From assembly GCF_001280005.1 (NCBI RefSeq), contig NZ_LGDW01000028.1, forward strand, positions 71,659 to 135,658: a DNA stretch of 64,000 nt. Direction: 5' to 3'. This document shows, in pieces, positions 1 to 7,516 of this stretch (its first letter is position 1; each line of letters opens with the position of its first letter). Below the pieces are notes generated by a model. That model worked only from the letters and a program-made list of their open reading frames with translations. It ran no database searches and was not told the DNA's origin. This stretch comes from Streptomyces sp. NRRL WC-3618 (GTDB lineage: Bacteria; Actinomycetota; Actinomycetes; Streptomycetales; Streptomycetaceae). The translations under genes were made by a program, and so were the position numbers.

Positions 1-1383
1 CTCGTCGAGGGAGCCCAGATCGCCGGTGGCCAGCCAGCCGTCGTGCAGGGTCGCGTCCGTCGCCTTCTGGTTGTTCAGATAGCCCTGGAAGACGTTGTCG
101 CCGCGCAGCCAGATCTCGCCGTCCTCCGCGATGTGCACGGTCATGCCCGGAATGGCCTGGCCGACCGTGCCGTAGCGGGTGCGCTCGGGCGGGTTCGCGG
201 TGGCCGCCGCCGTCGTCTCGGTGAGGCCGTAGCCCTCGTAGATGTGGACGCCCGCGCCCGCGAAGAACAGGCCGAGCCGCCGGTCCATCCCCGAACCGCC
301 CGTCATGGCGTGCCGTACCCGCCCGCCCATCGCGGCCCGGATCTTGGAGTACACGAGCTTCTCGAACAGCTGGTGCTGCATCCGCAGGCTCGCCGACGGA
401 CCGGGACCCAGGTCCCAGGCCTTCTCCTCCATGGCCTCCGCGTAGCGCACCGCGACCTCGACGGCCTTCTCGAAGGGACCGGACCTGCCCTCCCGCTCGG
501 CCTTGCGGCGGGCCGCGTTGAACACCTTCTCGAAGATATACGGCACGCCGAGGAAGAACGTCGGCCGGAAAGCGGCGAGGTCGGGCAGCAGAGCCGCCGC
601 GTTCAGTTGCGGCTGGTGGCCGAAACGCACCCCGCCACGGATCGCGGCCACCTGCACCATCCGGCCGAAAACATGCGCGAGGGGGAGGAAGAGGAGGGTC
701 GCCGCCTCGTCGCCTTTGCGGGAGTGGAACACCGGTTCCCAGCGCTCGATCACGGTGTCCGCCTCGAACATGAAGTTCGCGTGGGTGATGACACAGCCCT
801 TGGGGCGGCCCGTGGTGCCGGAGGTGTAGATGATCGTCGCCGTCGACTCCGGGGTGACCGCGAGCCGGTGCCGGTGCACCGTCTCGTCGTCGAGGTGCGC
901 GCCGGCCTCGTACAGCTCCTGCACGGCGCCCACGTCGAGCTGCCACAGCTGCTGGAGCCGGGGCAGCCGGTCGATGACCGTGGCGATGGTCATCGCGTGG
1001 TCCTCGTGCTCCACCATCGCCGCCGTCACCTCGGCGTCGTACAGCATCCAGAAGACCTGCTCGGCCGAGGACGTCGGATAGACCGGCACCACCTGCGCGC
1101 CGATCGTCCACAGCGCGTAGTCGAAGAGCGTCCACTCGTAGCGTGTACGGGACATGATCGCGACCCGGTCCCCGAACCGGATGCCCTGCGCGAGCAGGCC
1201 CTTGGCGAGGGCGAGGACCTCGTCGCGGAACTCGCCCGCGGTCACGTCCCGCCACTGGCCGGCCTCGTCCTTGCGGCCGAGCGCGACACGGAGGGGGTCT
1301 TCCAGGGCATGTTCGAACACCACGTCGGCCAGTCCGCCCACAGGCGGCGCCAACGCCAGTGGAGGGTTGGTGAATTCGCGCAA
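1..1383 (-). CDS. AMP-binding long-chain acyl-CoA synthetase (3' end outside window)
   Basis: The 461 visible codons encode an ATP-dependent acyl-CoA ligase that activates a fatty acid through an acyl-AMP and transfers it to CoA; a cytosolic or membrane-associated enzyme. The AMP-binding signature is visible as YTSGTTGRPKG, followed by the YGLTETT motif and the TGDLG motif at the cut edge, so only the small C-terminal domain is missing. The start is taken as TTG at 1383 because AGGAG (1393-1389) lies five bases upstream; a GTG two codons earlier overlaps that ribosome site. It stands alone, read away from the LysR gene region. Chain-length preference cannot be read from sequence. Confidence 0.93.
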   Translation of the reverse strand, partial: MREFTNPPLALAPPVGGLADVVFEHALEDPLRVALGRKDEAGQWRDVTAGEFRDEVLALAKGLLAQGIRFGDRVAIMSRTRYEWTLFDYALWTIGAQVVPVYPTSSAEQVFWMLYDAEVTAAMVEHEDHAMTIATVIDRLPRLQQLWQLDVGAVQELYEAGAHLDDETVHRHRLAVTPESTATIIYTSGTTGRPKGCVITHANFMFEADTVIERWEPVFHSRKGDEAATLLFLPLAHVFGRMVQVAAIRGGVRFGHQPQLNAAALLPDLAAFRPTFFLGVPYIFEKVFNAARRKAEREGRSGPFEKAVEVAVRYAEAMEEKAWDLGPGPSASLRMQHQLFEKLVYSKIRAAMGGRVRHAMTGGSGMDRRLGLFFAGAGVHIYEGYGLTETTAAATANPPERTRYGTVGQAIPGMTVHIAEDGEIWLRGDNVFQGYLNNQKATDATLHDGWLATGDLGSLDE

Positions 1384-1500
1384 ACCCACTCCTAGTGACG
1401 CTTCGCACGGCGCCGTGAAAGCTACCCCACGGCCACGCATCGCGGGAGTGGGTACCAAGCCGAGTGGTGTACGGTTTCGGCGCTGTACCGGGGGGAGAAA

Positions 1501-1626
1501 ATGTGTCTGTATGGGTCGGGGGCGGACAGAATTTCTTGCGGGGAAGCGGGTTCCGGCCCGGTAATCTCCACCGAATCCGACCGACCCGCTCACCGCCCGC
1601 ACCAGGCCTCTTGGGGCTCTCTTTAG
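1501..1626 (+). CDS. possible small ORF, 41 residues, unknown
   Basis: A G-rich ribosome site sits three bases before ATG at 1501 and the frame runs 41 codons to TAG at 1626, inside the 286-base gap between the acyl-CoA synthetase start and the LysR stop. Third-position G/C bias is weaker than in neighbouring genes and I recognise no family, so it may be a remnant or chance frame. The rest of the gap holds only the presumed promoter of the synthetase. Confidence 0.22.
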   Translation: MCLYGSGADRISCGEAGSGPVISTESDRPAHRPHQASWGSL

Positions 1627-1669
1627 GTTTCGGGGCGCACTGGTCGACTACCCGCGGTGACGGCGACGG

Positions 1670-2533
1670 TCATCGCCGGTGCAGTCGGTCCCCGCTGGTC
1701 AGGATCGCCGCGGCCAGCGCGTCCGCCGCGCTCTGGGCGGACGTCCGACGGTGGCCGTGGACCAGGACGAAGTCGACCTTGCCCAGCTCCGGCAGCCCGG
1801 CCCGGTCGGGTACGCGGACCAGGCCGGGCGGGATCATCCCGCGCGAGTGCGCCATCACCCCGAGGCCCGCGCGGGCCGCAGCGATCAGCCCGTTGAGGCT
1901 GCCGCTGGTACAGGCGACGCGCCAGGCCCGCCCCTGCCGTTCCAGCGCCTCCATGGCGAGGGCGCGGGTGATGCCCGGCGGCGGGTACACGATCAGGGGC
2001 ACCGGGCGGTCCGGGTCCAGGCGGAGCCGTTCCACACCGATCCACACCAGCTCGTCGTGCCAGACCGGCTCGCCCCTCGGATCCTCGGGGCGCCGCTTGG
2101 CCAGGACGAGGTCCAGTTTCCCGGCGGCCAGCCGCTCGTGAAGGGTGCCCGACAGCTCGACCGTCAGCTCCAGATCGACCTCGGGATGGTCGTACCGGAA
2201 GGCCTCCAGGATCTCCGGCAGCCGGGTCAGCACGAAGTCCTCCGAGGCGCCGAACCGCAGTCGGCCGCGCAGCCGCGTGCCCGTGAAGAACGCCGTCGCC
2301 TGGTCGTGCACCTCGAGGATCCGGCGGGCGAAACCGAGCATCGCCTCGCCGTCCTCGGTCAGCTCCACGGAGTGCGTGTCCCGGGAGAACAGCTGTCGTC
2401 CGGCCGCGTCCTCCAGGCGCCGCACATGCTGGCTGACCGTCGACTGGCGCAGGCCGAGCCGCCGGGCGGCCTGCGTGAAGCTGAGCGTCTGGGCCACGGT
2501 CAGGAAGGTCCGCAGGTGAGAAGGGTCGTACAT
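1670..2533 (-). CDS. LysR-family transcriptional regulator
   Basis: A 287-residue regulator of standard LysR length. The N-terminal winged helix-turn-helix (about residues 1-60) contains AARRLGLRQSTVSQHVRRLE, and the rest is the periplasmic-binding-like effector domain (about 90-285). LysR proteins usually bind the intergenic region of a divergent target and respond to a small molecule. Here the divergent neighbour is the bile-acid/Na+ symporter-family gene starting at 2669, so that transporter is the likely target; this is inference from orientation. The start ATG at 2533 gives the canonical LysR beginning (MYDPSHLRTFLTVAQTLSF). Confidence 0.93.
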   Translation of the reverse strand: MYDPSHLRTFLTVAQTLSFTQAARRLGLRQSTVSQHVRRLEDAAGRQLFSRDTHSVELTEDGEAMLGFARRILEVHDQATAFFTGTRLRGRLRFGASEDFVLTRLPEILEAFRYDHPEVDLELTVELSGTLHERLAAGKLDLVLAKRRPEDPRGEPVWHDELVWIGVERLRLDPDRPVPLIVYPPPGITRALAMEALERQGRAWRVACTSGSLNGLIAAARAGLGVMAHSRGMIPPGLVRVPDRAGLPELGKVDFVLVHGHRRTSAQSAADALAAAILTSGDRLHRR

Positions 2534-2617
2534 CTCTCCACGGTAACCGCTTATCGCGAAACGCGATGACAGTCAGAGCGGTGTACGGGATTCCCGATCA
2601 CGGACCCGAGGAGGACC

Positions 2618-2659
2618 ATGAAAGCCGAGACAGGCCCGACCGTCCCCGTACCCGAGTAG
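2618..2659 (+). CDS. possible 13-residue leader ORF before the symporter gene
   Basis: ATG at 2618 follows a GAGGA ribosome site and encodes MKAETGPTVPVPE before TAG at 2657-2659, nine bases before the GTG of the symporter gene. Its own ribosome site and its position suggest a leader ORF or translational coupling, but it is too short to judge by coding statistics. Confidence 0.25.
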   Translation: MKAETGPTVPVPE

Positions 2660-2668
2660 TGGAGCACC

Positions 2669-3709
2669 GTGAAACGCCTGAAGTGGCCGAGCTGGATGCC
2701 GATCGACCCCTACATCCTGCTGTTGCTCGGGACAGTGGGCCTCGCCGCGCTCCTCCCGGCGCGCGGGACGGGCGCCGACGTCGCCTCGGGAGCCTCCACG
2801 GCGGCCATCGCCTTCCTCTTCTTCCTCTACGGCGCCCGTCTCTCCACTCGCGAAGCGCTGGAGGGACTGAAGCACTGGCGGCTGCACACCACGGTCCTCG
2901 TCTGTACGTTCGTCGTCTTCCCGCTGCTCGGCCTGGCCGCCCGCGGACTCGAACCCGCGTTCCTGACCCACGACCTCTACATCGGCCTGCTCTTCCTCAC
3001 CCTCGTCCCGTCCACGATCCAGTCGTCGATCGCCTTCACCTCGATGGCCCGGGGCAATGTGCCCGCCGCGATCTGCGCGGGCTCCTTCTCGTCCCTCGTC
3101 GGCATCGTCGTCACCCCCCTGCTCGCGGCCACCCTGATCGGCGGCAGCGGCGGCGGCCTCTCGCTCGACTCGCTTCTCGAGATAGTGCTCCAACTGCTGG
3201 TCCCGTTCCTCGCCGGGCAGGTGCTCCGGCGCTGGATCGGCGGCTTCGTCACCCGGCACAAGAAGGTGCTCGGGCTGGTCGACCGGGGCTCGATCCTGCT
3301 CGTGGTCTACACCGCGTTCAGCGAGGGCGTGACCGAGGGCATCTGGCACCAGGTCAGCCCGGCCCAGCTCGCCGGACTCATGGCCGTCGAGGCCGTACTC
3401 CTCGCGGTGATGCTGACGCTCACCTGGTACGGCGGCAAGGCGCTCGGTTTCAACCGGGAGGACCGGATCACGATCCAGTTCGCCGGCTCGAAGAAGTCCC
3501 TGGCGGCCGGACTGCCCATGGCGAGCGTCCTGTTCGGCGCACAGGCCTCGCTGGCGGTACTGCCGCTGATGCTCTTCCACCAGATGCAGCTGATGGTGTG
3601 CGCGGTGATCGCCAAACGCCGCTCGAACGATCCGGTGACCACCGAACAGGAAACGACGGAAGCCGAACGCCCAAAGGGCCGGGTGGGCGCTCGCGCCCCG
3701 CGCCCCTAG
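2669..3709 (+). CDS. bile acid:sodium symporter family (SLC10A7/BASS-type) transporter
   Basis: A 346-residue polytopic membrane protein with about nine or ten hydrophobic segments between residues 15 and 320 and a hydrophilic C-terminal tail. The segment FLTLVPSTIQSSIAFTSMA and the later QFAGSKKSLAAGLPM match the SLC10A7-like branch (DUF4137/SBF-like) of sodium-coupled organic anion carriers. The substrate is unknown. GTG at 2669 is supported by GGAG at 2661-2664. It is divergent from the LysR gene, its probable regulator. The stop codon lies inside a 24-base perfect palindrome (3696-3719), so the last residues (RVGARAPRP) are encoded by a dispersed repeat. Confidence 0.9.
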   Translation: MKRLKWPSWMPIDPYILLLLGTVGLAALLPARGTGADVASGASTAAIAFLFFLYGARLSTREALEGLKHWRLHTTVLVCTFVVFPLLGLAARGLEPAFLTHDLYIGLLFLTLVPSTIQSSIAFTSMARGNVPAAICAGSFSSLVGIVVTPLLAATLIGGSGGGLSLDSLLEIVLQLLVPFLAGQVLRRWIGGFVTRHKKVLGLVDRGSILLVVYTAFSEGVTEGIWHQVSPAQLAGLMAVEAVLLAVMLTLTWYGGKALGFNREDRITIQFAGSKKSLAAGLPMASVLFGAQASLAVLPLMLFHQMQLMVCAVIAKRRSNDPVTTEQETTEAERPKGRVGARAPRP

Positions 3710-3750
3710 GGGCGCGGGGAACTGCGCGACCAGCCCCCACCGGGCCGGCG
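3696..3750. repeat. dispersed Streptomyces-type palindromic repeat, copy 1
   Basis: A perfect inverted repeat with two 12-base arms (CCCCGCGCCCCT and its complement, 3696-3719) is followed by AACTGCGCGACCAGCCCC. The same core recurs at 15375-15413 and, diverged, at 42643-42752. Between convergent genes it could act as a bidirectional terminator. Confidence 0.8.
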
Positions 3751-3763
3751 GCAAAAGGACCAC

Positions 3764-5653
3764 CTAGCTGGAGCTGACCTCGTCCAGCGGCAGCCGCACC
3801 ACCGTGTCGCTCGTCGCCCTCTTCGCACCAGCCGTCGCCGACACGGACGCCGCCGACAGTTCGGGCGTGGTCAACGCCCGGTCCCACACCTGTACGTCGT
3901 CGATCGCGCCGCTGAAGTGCTGCAGGCTGTCCACCCGTTGCCCGATGTGCACCCCGAACCCCGAGTTGCGGCTGACCGAACCGGCCACGTCCGCCACACT
4001 CACCGCCGTACCGTCGACGAACAGGGTGAACTGGCCGCCGCCGCGACGCAGGGCGACAAAGTGCCACTGACCGTCGTTGTAGGTGCCCACCGAAGTCGCG
4101 GACGCCGTCCTGAGGGCCGACGCGCCGTCCCGGACCGTCATCAGGCCCCGGACGCGGTCGCTTGCGGGCTCGGCGCGCAGCCAGACCTGCGGCTGCGTGG
4201 AGCCGACCCCGCCCATCCACAGCAGCGGCCGGTCACCCGACGTCGCCGTGGTCCGGAACCAGAGGGCCACCGTGAAGTCCTTGGTGCCCAGGGGCAGCCG
4301 GTCGCTGTACGGGAGGCGTACGGCGTCGTCCACGCCGTCGAACTCCAGTGCGCCGCCGCCGAACACGCCGGTGGTCTGCGTGGCGCCGCCGAGGACGGCG
4401 GCCGGACGGGCCTGCGGGGCCAGGTCCGGGGTGGTCGGGTCCGGGCCGCGCGCCGGTGTCAGCCAGTCCTGGGTGAAGCGGGCGAAGCGGATCTCGTCGC
4501 GGGCCTCGACGGTGCCACCCTCGTACATCAGGCCCACCGTCTCGCTGTCGATCTTCACCAGGTCGGAGTAGCCCGACCAGTCCCGGGTGACCACTGTGCC
4601 CCGGTCGACGCTGTCCCAGGTGCGCCCGCCGTCGTAGGAGGAGCGGATCATCATCGTGCGGCGCCGGTCGGGGTCGGCCGGGCAGGCCAGCAGGACGCGG
4701 GCGCCGAAGTCGACGGTGGAGCACTGGACCTGGGGCGCGTAGAGGTCGGGGAGGGCGCGGAACGGGGTGAGGAAGCTGCTGCCGCCGTCCGCGCTGAAGG
4801 CCTGGGTGCGGTGGCCGAGATCCGTCCCGTCCTGTTCGCGCCCGCTGACCAGGATCTGGCCGTCCGAGCGCTCGGTGAGCGTGAGCTCGGACGGTTTCTG
4901 CCGGAAGGTGCCGTCCGCCGCGATGGGCCAGCTGTCGGTGGCGCCGACCTTCCAGTGGTCGCCGCCGTCGTCGCTGTAGATCAGCGCGGCGTGGTTGGCG
5001 CTGATCCGAGTGCCTTCCCACGTCTCGGTGTTGACACCGAAGACGAGCCGGCCCGCGTGCTCGCCCCGGGTGAGCTGGATGCCGTGGACGGGGCCCGTGG
5101 CGTACCAGGAGTTCCACTCGGCCGGCATGATCTCGGCGCTCAGGTCGCGCGGCTGGGACCAGGTCACCCCGTCGTCGTCGCTGTACCGCAGATGGGGGCT
5201 GCGGTCACAGGGGACCGGGCAGTTGCCGCCGCCCCGGCCCGTGTTCCAGCTCTCCGCGAGGATGACACGGCCGGTCTCCCGGTCCACGATCGGCGTCGGA
5301 TTGCCGTGCGTGTCGACCCCGCCGTCGTCGACGACCTGGACCGGGCCCCAGGTCCGCCCGTCGTCGGTCGACCGCTTGACGACGATATCGATGTCACCGG
5401 CGTCCCCGCAGTTGTCCTTGCGTCCCTCGGCGAAGGCCAGCAGCGTGCCCTTCAGGGTCCGGACGATCGCGGGGATCCGGTAGCAGGAGTAGCCGGGGTC
5501 CTGGGAGGCCCGGAAGAGCACCTGCTGCTCGAACGTGGCCGTCGGGGTCGCCTGGTCGGCGCCTGCGGGGCTCGGCTGCGCGAGCAGCAGAGCGGCCGTG
5601 GTGAACACGGCCGTGAGGGTGAATCTGAGACGTGCGGGAAGACTTGACGGCAT
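3764..5653 (-). CDS. secreted exo-alpha-sialidase with C-terminal LamG/concanavalin-like domain
   Basis: A 629-residue secreted glycosidase. Residues 1-32 form a Sec signal peptide ending in the PAGADQA region. The sialidase six-blade propeller (about 40-395) has the Arg-containing YRIP motif (family consensus FRIP) and five Asp-box-like motifs: STDDGRTW, SDDDGVTW, SDDGGDHW, SADGGSSF and SYDGGRTW. A LamG/laminin-like jelly-roll (about 425-610) with LEFDGVDDAVRLP and DDVQVWDRAL follows and probably binds carbohydrate. The expected role is removal of terminal sialic acids from host or plant glycoconjugates outside the cell. The upstream region carries an unusual 15-base tandem repeat. Confidence 0.94.
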   Translation of the reverse strand: MPSSLPARLRFTLTAVFTTAALLLAQPSPAGADQATPTATFEQQVLFRASQDPGYSCYRIPAIVRTLKGTLLAFAEGRKDNCGDAGDIDIVVKRSTDDGRTWGPVQVVDDGGVDTHGNPTPIVDRETGRVILAESWNTGRGGGNCPVPCDRSPHLRYSDDDGVTWSQPRDLSAEIMPAEWNSWYATGPVHGIQLTRGEHAGRLVFGVNTETWEGTRISANHAALIYSDDGGDHWKVGATDSWPIAADGTFRQKPSELTLTERSDGQILVSGREQDGTDLGHRTQAFSADGGSSFLTPFRALPDLYAPQVQCSTVDFGARVLLACPADPDRRRTMMIRSSYDGGRTWDSVDRGTVVTRDWSGYSDLVKIDSETVGLMYEGGTVEARDEIRFARFTQDWLTPARGPDPTTPDLAPQARPAAVLGGATQTTGVFGGGALEFDGVDDAVRLPYSDRLPLGTKDFTVALWFRTTATSGDRPLLWMGGVGSTQPQVWLRAEPASDRVRGLMTVRDGASALRTASATSVGTYNDGQWHFVALRRGGGQFTLFVDGTAVSVADVAGSVSRNSGFGVHIGQRVDSLQHFSGAIDDVQVWDRALTTPELSAASVSATAGAKRATSDTVVRLPLDEVSSS

Positions 5654-5673
5654 GTACGGCCCTGCCCTTCAAC

Positions 5674-5762
5674 GTCTGGACTTCATGCGTCTGGAATTCA
5701 GAGTTCGTGACTTCAGAGGTCTGGACATCTGAACAATCGGGCATCCGGAAATCTGGACATCC
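5674..5762. repeat. 15-base tandem repeat upstream of sialidase gene
   Basis: Six degenerate units of about 15 bases, e.g. GTCTGGACTTCATGC at 5674, GTCTGGAATTCAGA at 5689, a diverged unit at 5703 and GTCTGGACATCTG at 5719, with a final ATCTGGACATCC at 5751. The array starts 20 bases before the sialidase ATG, is much lower in G+C than its surroundings, and overlaps the expected promoter or leader. Read in one minus frame it gives a five-residue periodicity. Confidence 0.75.
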
Positions 5763-5887
5763 TACGTCCAACGGGCGTGCATCAGACGGTAGTTGGATGC
5801 TCAGCCGCCCCACAAGAACCGCGTGTCGCGGGTTCAGGACAACCTTGCTATTCGGCCGTACGCGATCACAGCGCTCCTCCGCAGAAC

Positions 5888-5934
5888 CGTTGGGAGATCC
5901 AACGATAAACGTATAACCGTTGGAAGGTCCAATG
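5888..5934. promoter_or_regulatory. two 17-base palindromic operators and promoter of the MarR gene
   Basis: CGTTGGGAGATCCAACG (5888-5904) and CGTTGGAAGGTCCAATG (5918-5934) are near-identical inverted repeats with centres 30 bases apart (three helical turns). They lie just upstream of the MarR gene, with a TAGTCT -10-like element at 5944-5949. Transcription would then start about at the ATG, and no ribosome site is visible, so the mRNA may be leaderless. Autoregulation by the MarR protein is the simplest reading; the sialidase gene upstream may share the control. Confidence 0.7.
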
Positions 5935-5955
5935 ATTATTGGCTAGTCTTTTCGT

Positions 5956-6387
5956 ATGTCTGTCGAACTTCGTTCCATACGGGTCCTCCCCAGCTGGATC
6001 CTGGGGAGGGCCGCCGACCGTGGGCGGGCGCTCGTCGCCGCCGCACTGGCCGGTGAAGGGCTGAAGATGTGGCACCACGTGGTGCTCTCCGCCGTCGCGG
6101 AGCTGGGCCCTGTCGCGCAGGCCGAACTGGTGCGCGGGGTGGGGCTCGACGCCAAGGACATGGTCGGCGTCCTCAATGACCTCCAGGCCGCCGGACTGGT
6201 CGTACGCGCACCCGATCCGCACGACCGGCGCAAGAACGCGGTGACGGTCACGGCGGCGGGACGACGGCTGCTGGCCCGCTGCGAACGGGCCGCGCGCAAG
6301 GCCAACGACGAGCTGCTGGCACCGCTCACGGGCGTGGAACGCGAGCTGCTGACGGCTCTGCTCACCCGGGTCGCGGGCACCGGGTGA
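5956..6387 (+). CDS. MarR-family transcriptional regulator
   Basis: A 143-residue winged helix-turn-helix protein with MarR architecture: N-terminal helices, the recognition region (QAELVRGVGLDAKDMVGVLNDLQAAGLVVR, about residues 54-83, given here only as position) and the wing PDPHDRRKNAVTVT (about 86-99). Members are usually repressors released by small aromatic ligands. No Shine-Dalgarno precedes ATG 5956, consistent with leaderless translation from the adjacent promoter. Twin palindromes upstream are likely its operators. It is convergent with fdhD, which starts on the other strand at 7257 and ends 12 bases away. Confidence 0.9.
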   Translation: MSVELRSIRVLPSWILGRAADRGRALVAAALAGEGLKMWHHVVLSAVAELGPVAQAELVRGVGLDAKDMVGVLNDLQAAGLVVRAPDPHDRRKNAVTVTAAGRRLLARCERAARKANDELLAPLTGVERELLTALLTRVAGTG

Positions 6388-6399
6388 CGAACGAGCCGG

Positions 6400-7257
6400 T
6401 CAGCCCTGGGAGGCTGCGGCGCGCAGGGCGATACGGTCCTCGCCCGCGTACACGTTCATGTTGGCGCCCCGGAGGAATCCCACCAGGGTCAGCCCCGACT
6501 CGGCCGCCAGGTCGACGGCGAGCGACGACGGTGCCGATACGGCCGCCAGTACCGGAATCCCGGCCATGACCGCCTTCTGTGCCAGCTCGAAGGACGCCCG
6601 GCCCGAGACCAGCAGGATCGTGCGGGACAGGGGCAGGTCGCCATTCTGCAGTGCCCGGCCGACCAGTTTGTCGACCGCGTTGTGCCGCCCCACGTCCTCA
6701 CGGATGTCGAGCAGCTCGCCCTCCTCCGTGAACAGGGCCGCCGCGTGCAGACCCCCGGTCCGGTCGAACACCTGTTGGGCCGCGCGAAGCCGGTCGGGCA
6801 GGCTCGCGAGCAGTTCGGGCGCCAGCCGGACCGGGGGAGCGTCGGGGCCGTCGTCGATGGCCCAGCGGGCCGTCGTACGGACGGCGTCCAGACTCGCCTT
6901 GCCGCACAGCCCGCACGACGACGTGGTGTACACGTTCCGCTCGAGCGTGATGTCGGGCAGGACCACGTCCGCGGCCGTGCTCACGTCCACCACGTTGTAG
7001 GTGTTGGAGCCGTCCGCCGTCGCGCCCGCGCAGTACACGATGTTCCGCAGTTCCCGCTGCTCGGCCAGCACTCCCTCGCTCACCAGGAAGCCCACGGCGA
7101 GCGCGAAGTCGTCGCCCGGTGTCCGCATGGTGATGGCGATCGGCTTGCCGTTCAGCCGGATCTCCATGGGCTCCTCGGCGACGAGCGTGTCCGGCCGGGC
7201 GGAGACCACCCCGTCGCGGACCCGGATCACCCTGCGTCGCTCCGTGACTCGTCCCAT
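6400..7257 (-). CDS. fdhD: formate dehydrogenase accessory sulfurtransferase FdhD
   Basis: A 285-residue cytosolic protein that transfers sulfur from the IscS cysteine desulfurase to the molybdenum cofactor of formate dehydrogenase. The paired-cysteine loop SSCGLCGKAS (CxxC) is present, as are the conserved EEPMEIRLNG, TPGDDFALAVGFL, EDVGRHNAVDKL and SGRASFELAQKA blocks. The ATG at 7257 gives the usual MGRVTERRRV beginning; the open frame extends further upstream but into the divergent promoter region. No formate dehydrogenase genes occur in the window, but the divergent OFA-type transporter (oxalate/formate antiporter superfamily) makes functional sense. Confidence 0.96.
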   Translation of the reverse strand: MGRVTERRRVIRVRDGVVSARPDTLVAEEPMEIRLNGKPIAITMRTPGDDFALAVGFLVSEGVLAEQRELRNIVYCAGATADGSNTYNVVDVSTAADVVLPDITLERNVYTTSSCGLCGKASLDAVRTTARWAIDDGPDAPPVRLAPELLASLPDRLRAAQQVFDRTGGLHAAALFTEEGELLDIREDVGRHNAVDKLVGRALQNGDLPLSRTILLVSGRASFELAQKAVMAGIPVLAAVSAPSSLAVDLAAESGLTLVGFLRGANMNVYAGEDRIALRAAASQG

Positions 7258-7516
7258 GGTGTGATCAGCCCCGGTTCTGTACGTGCTGGCAAGTGACCCT
7301 CGCGGATCCATTGTCCTGCACGTCCCCAGTGGCACTGCGGCCCCCTGGGCTCTGTTGCCGCCACCTGGCCTGAAACGCCGATCCCGCGTGGCCGGAGATA
7401 CCGTTCGTCCGGTCCGAACGACCGTTCGGCGCATGGTAGATACCGTTCACCGCATACGGTCGGCGAGTTGGCCTGGCCGCCTTCCCAACCATGCGGCCGG
7501 TTCCTATCGTCCGATC

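Noticed and set aside
5394..5813. 139-codon minus ORF with five-residue repeats
   Set aside because: Only the repeat region is regular; the remainder is a shadow frame of the sialidase gene. The repeats are noted as DNA repeats.
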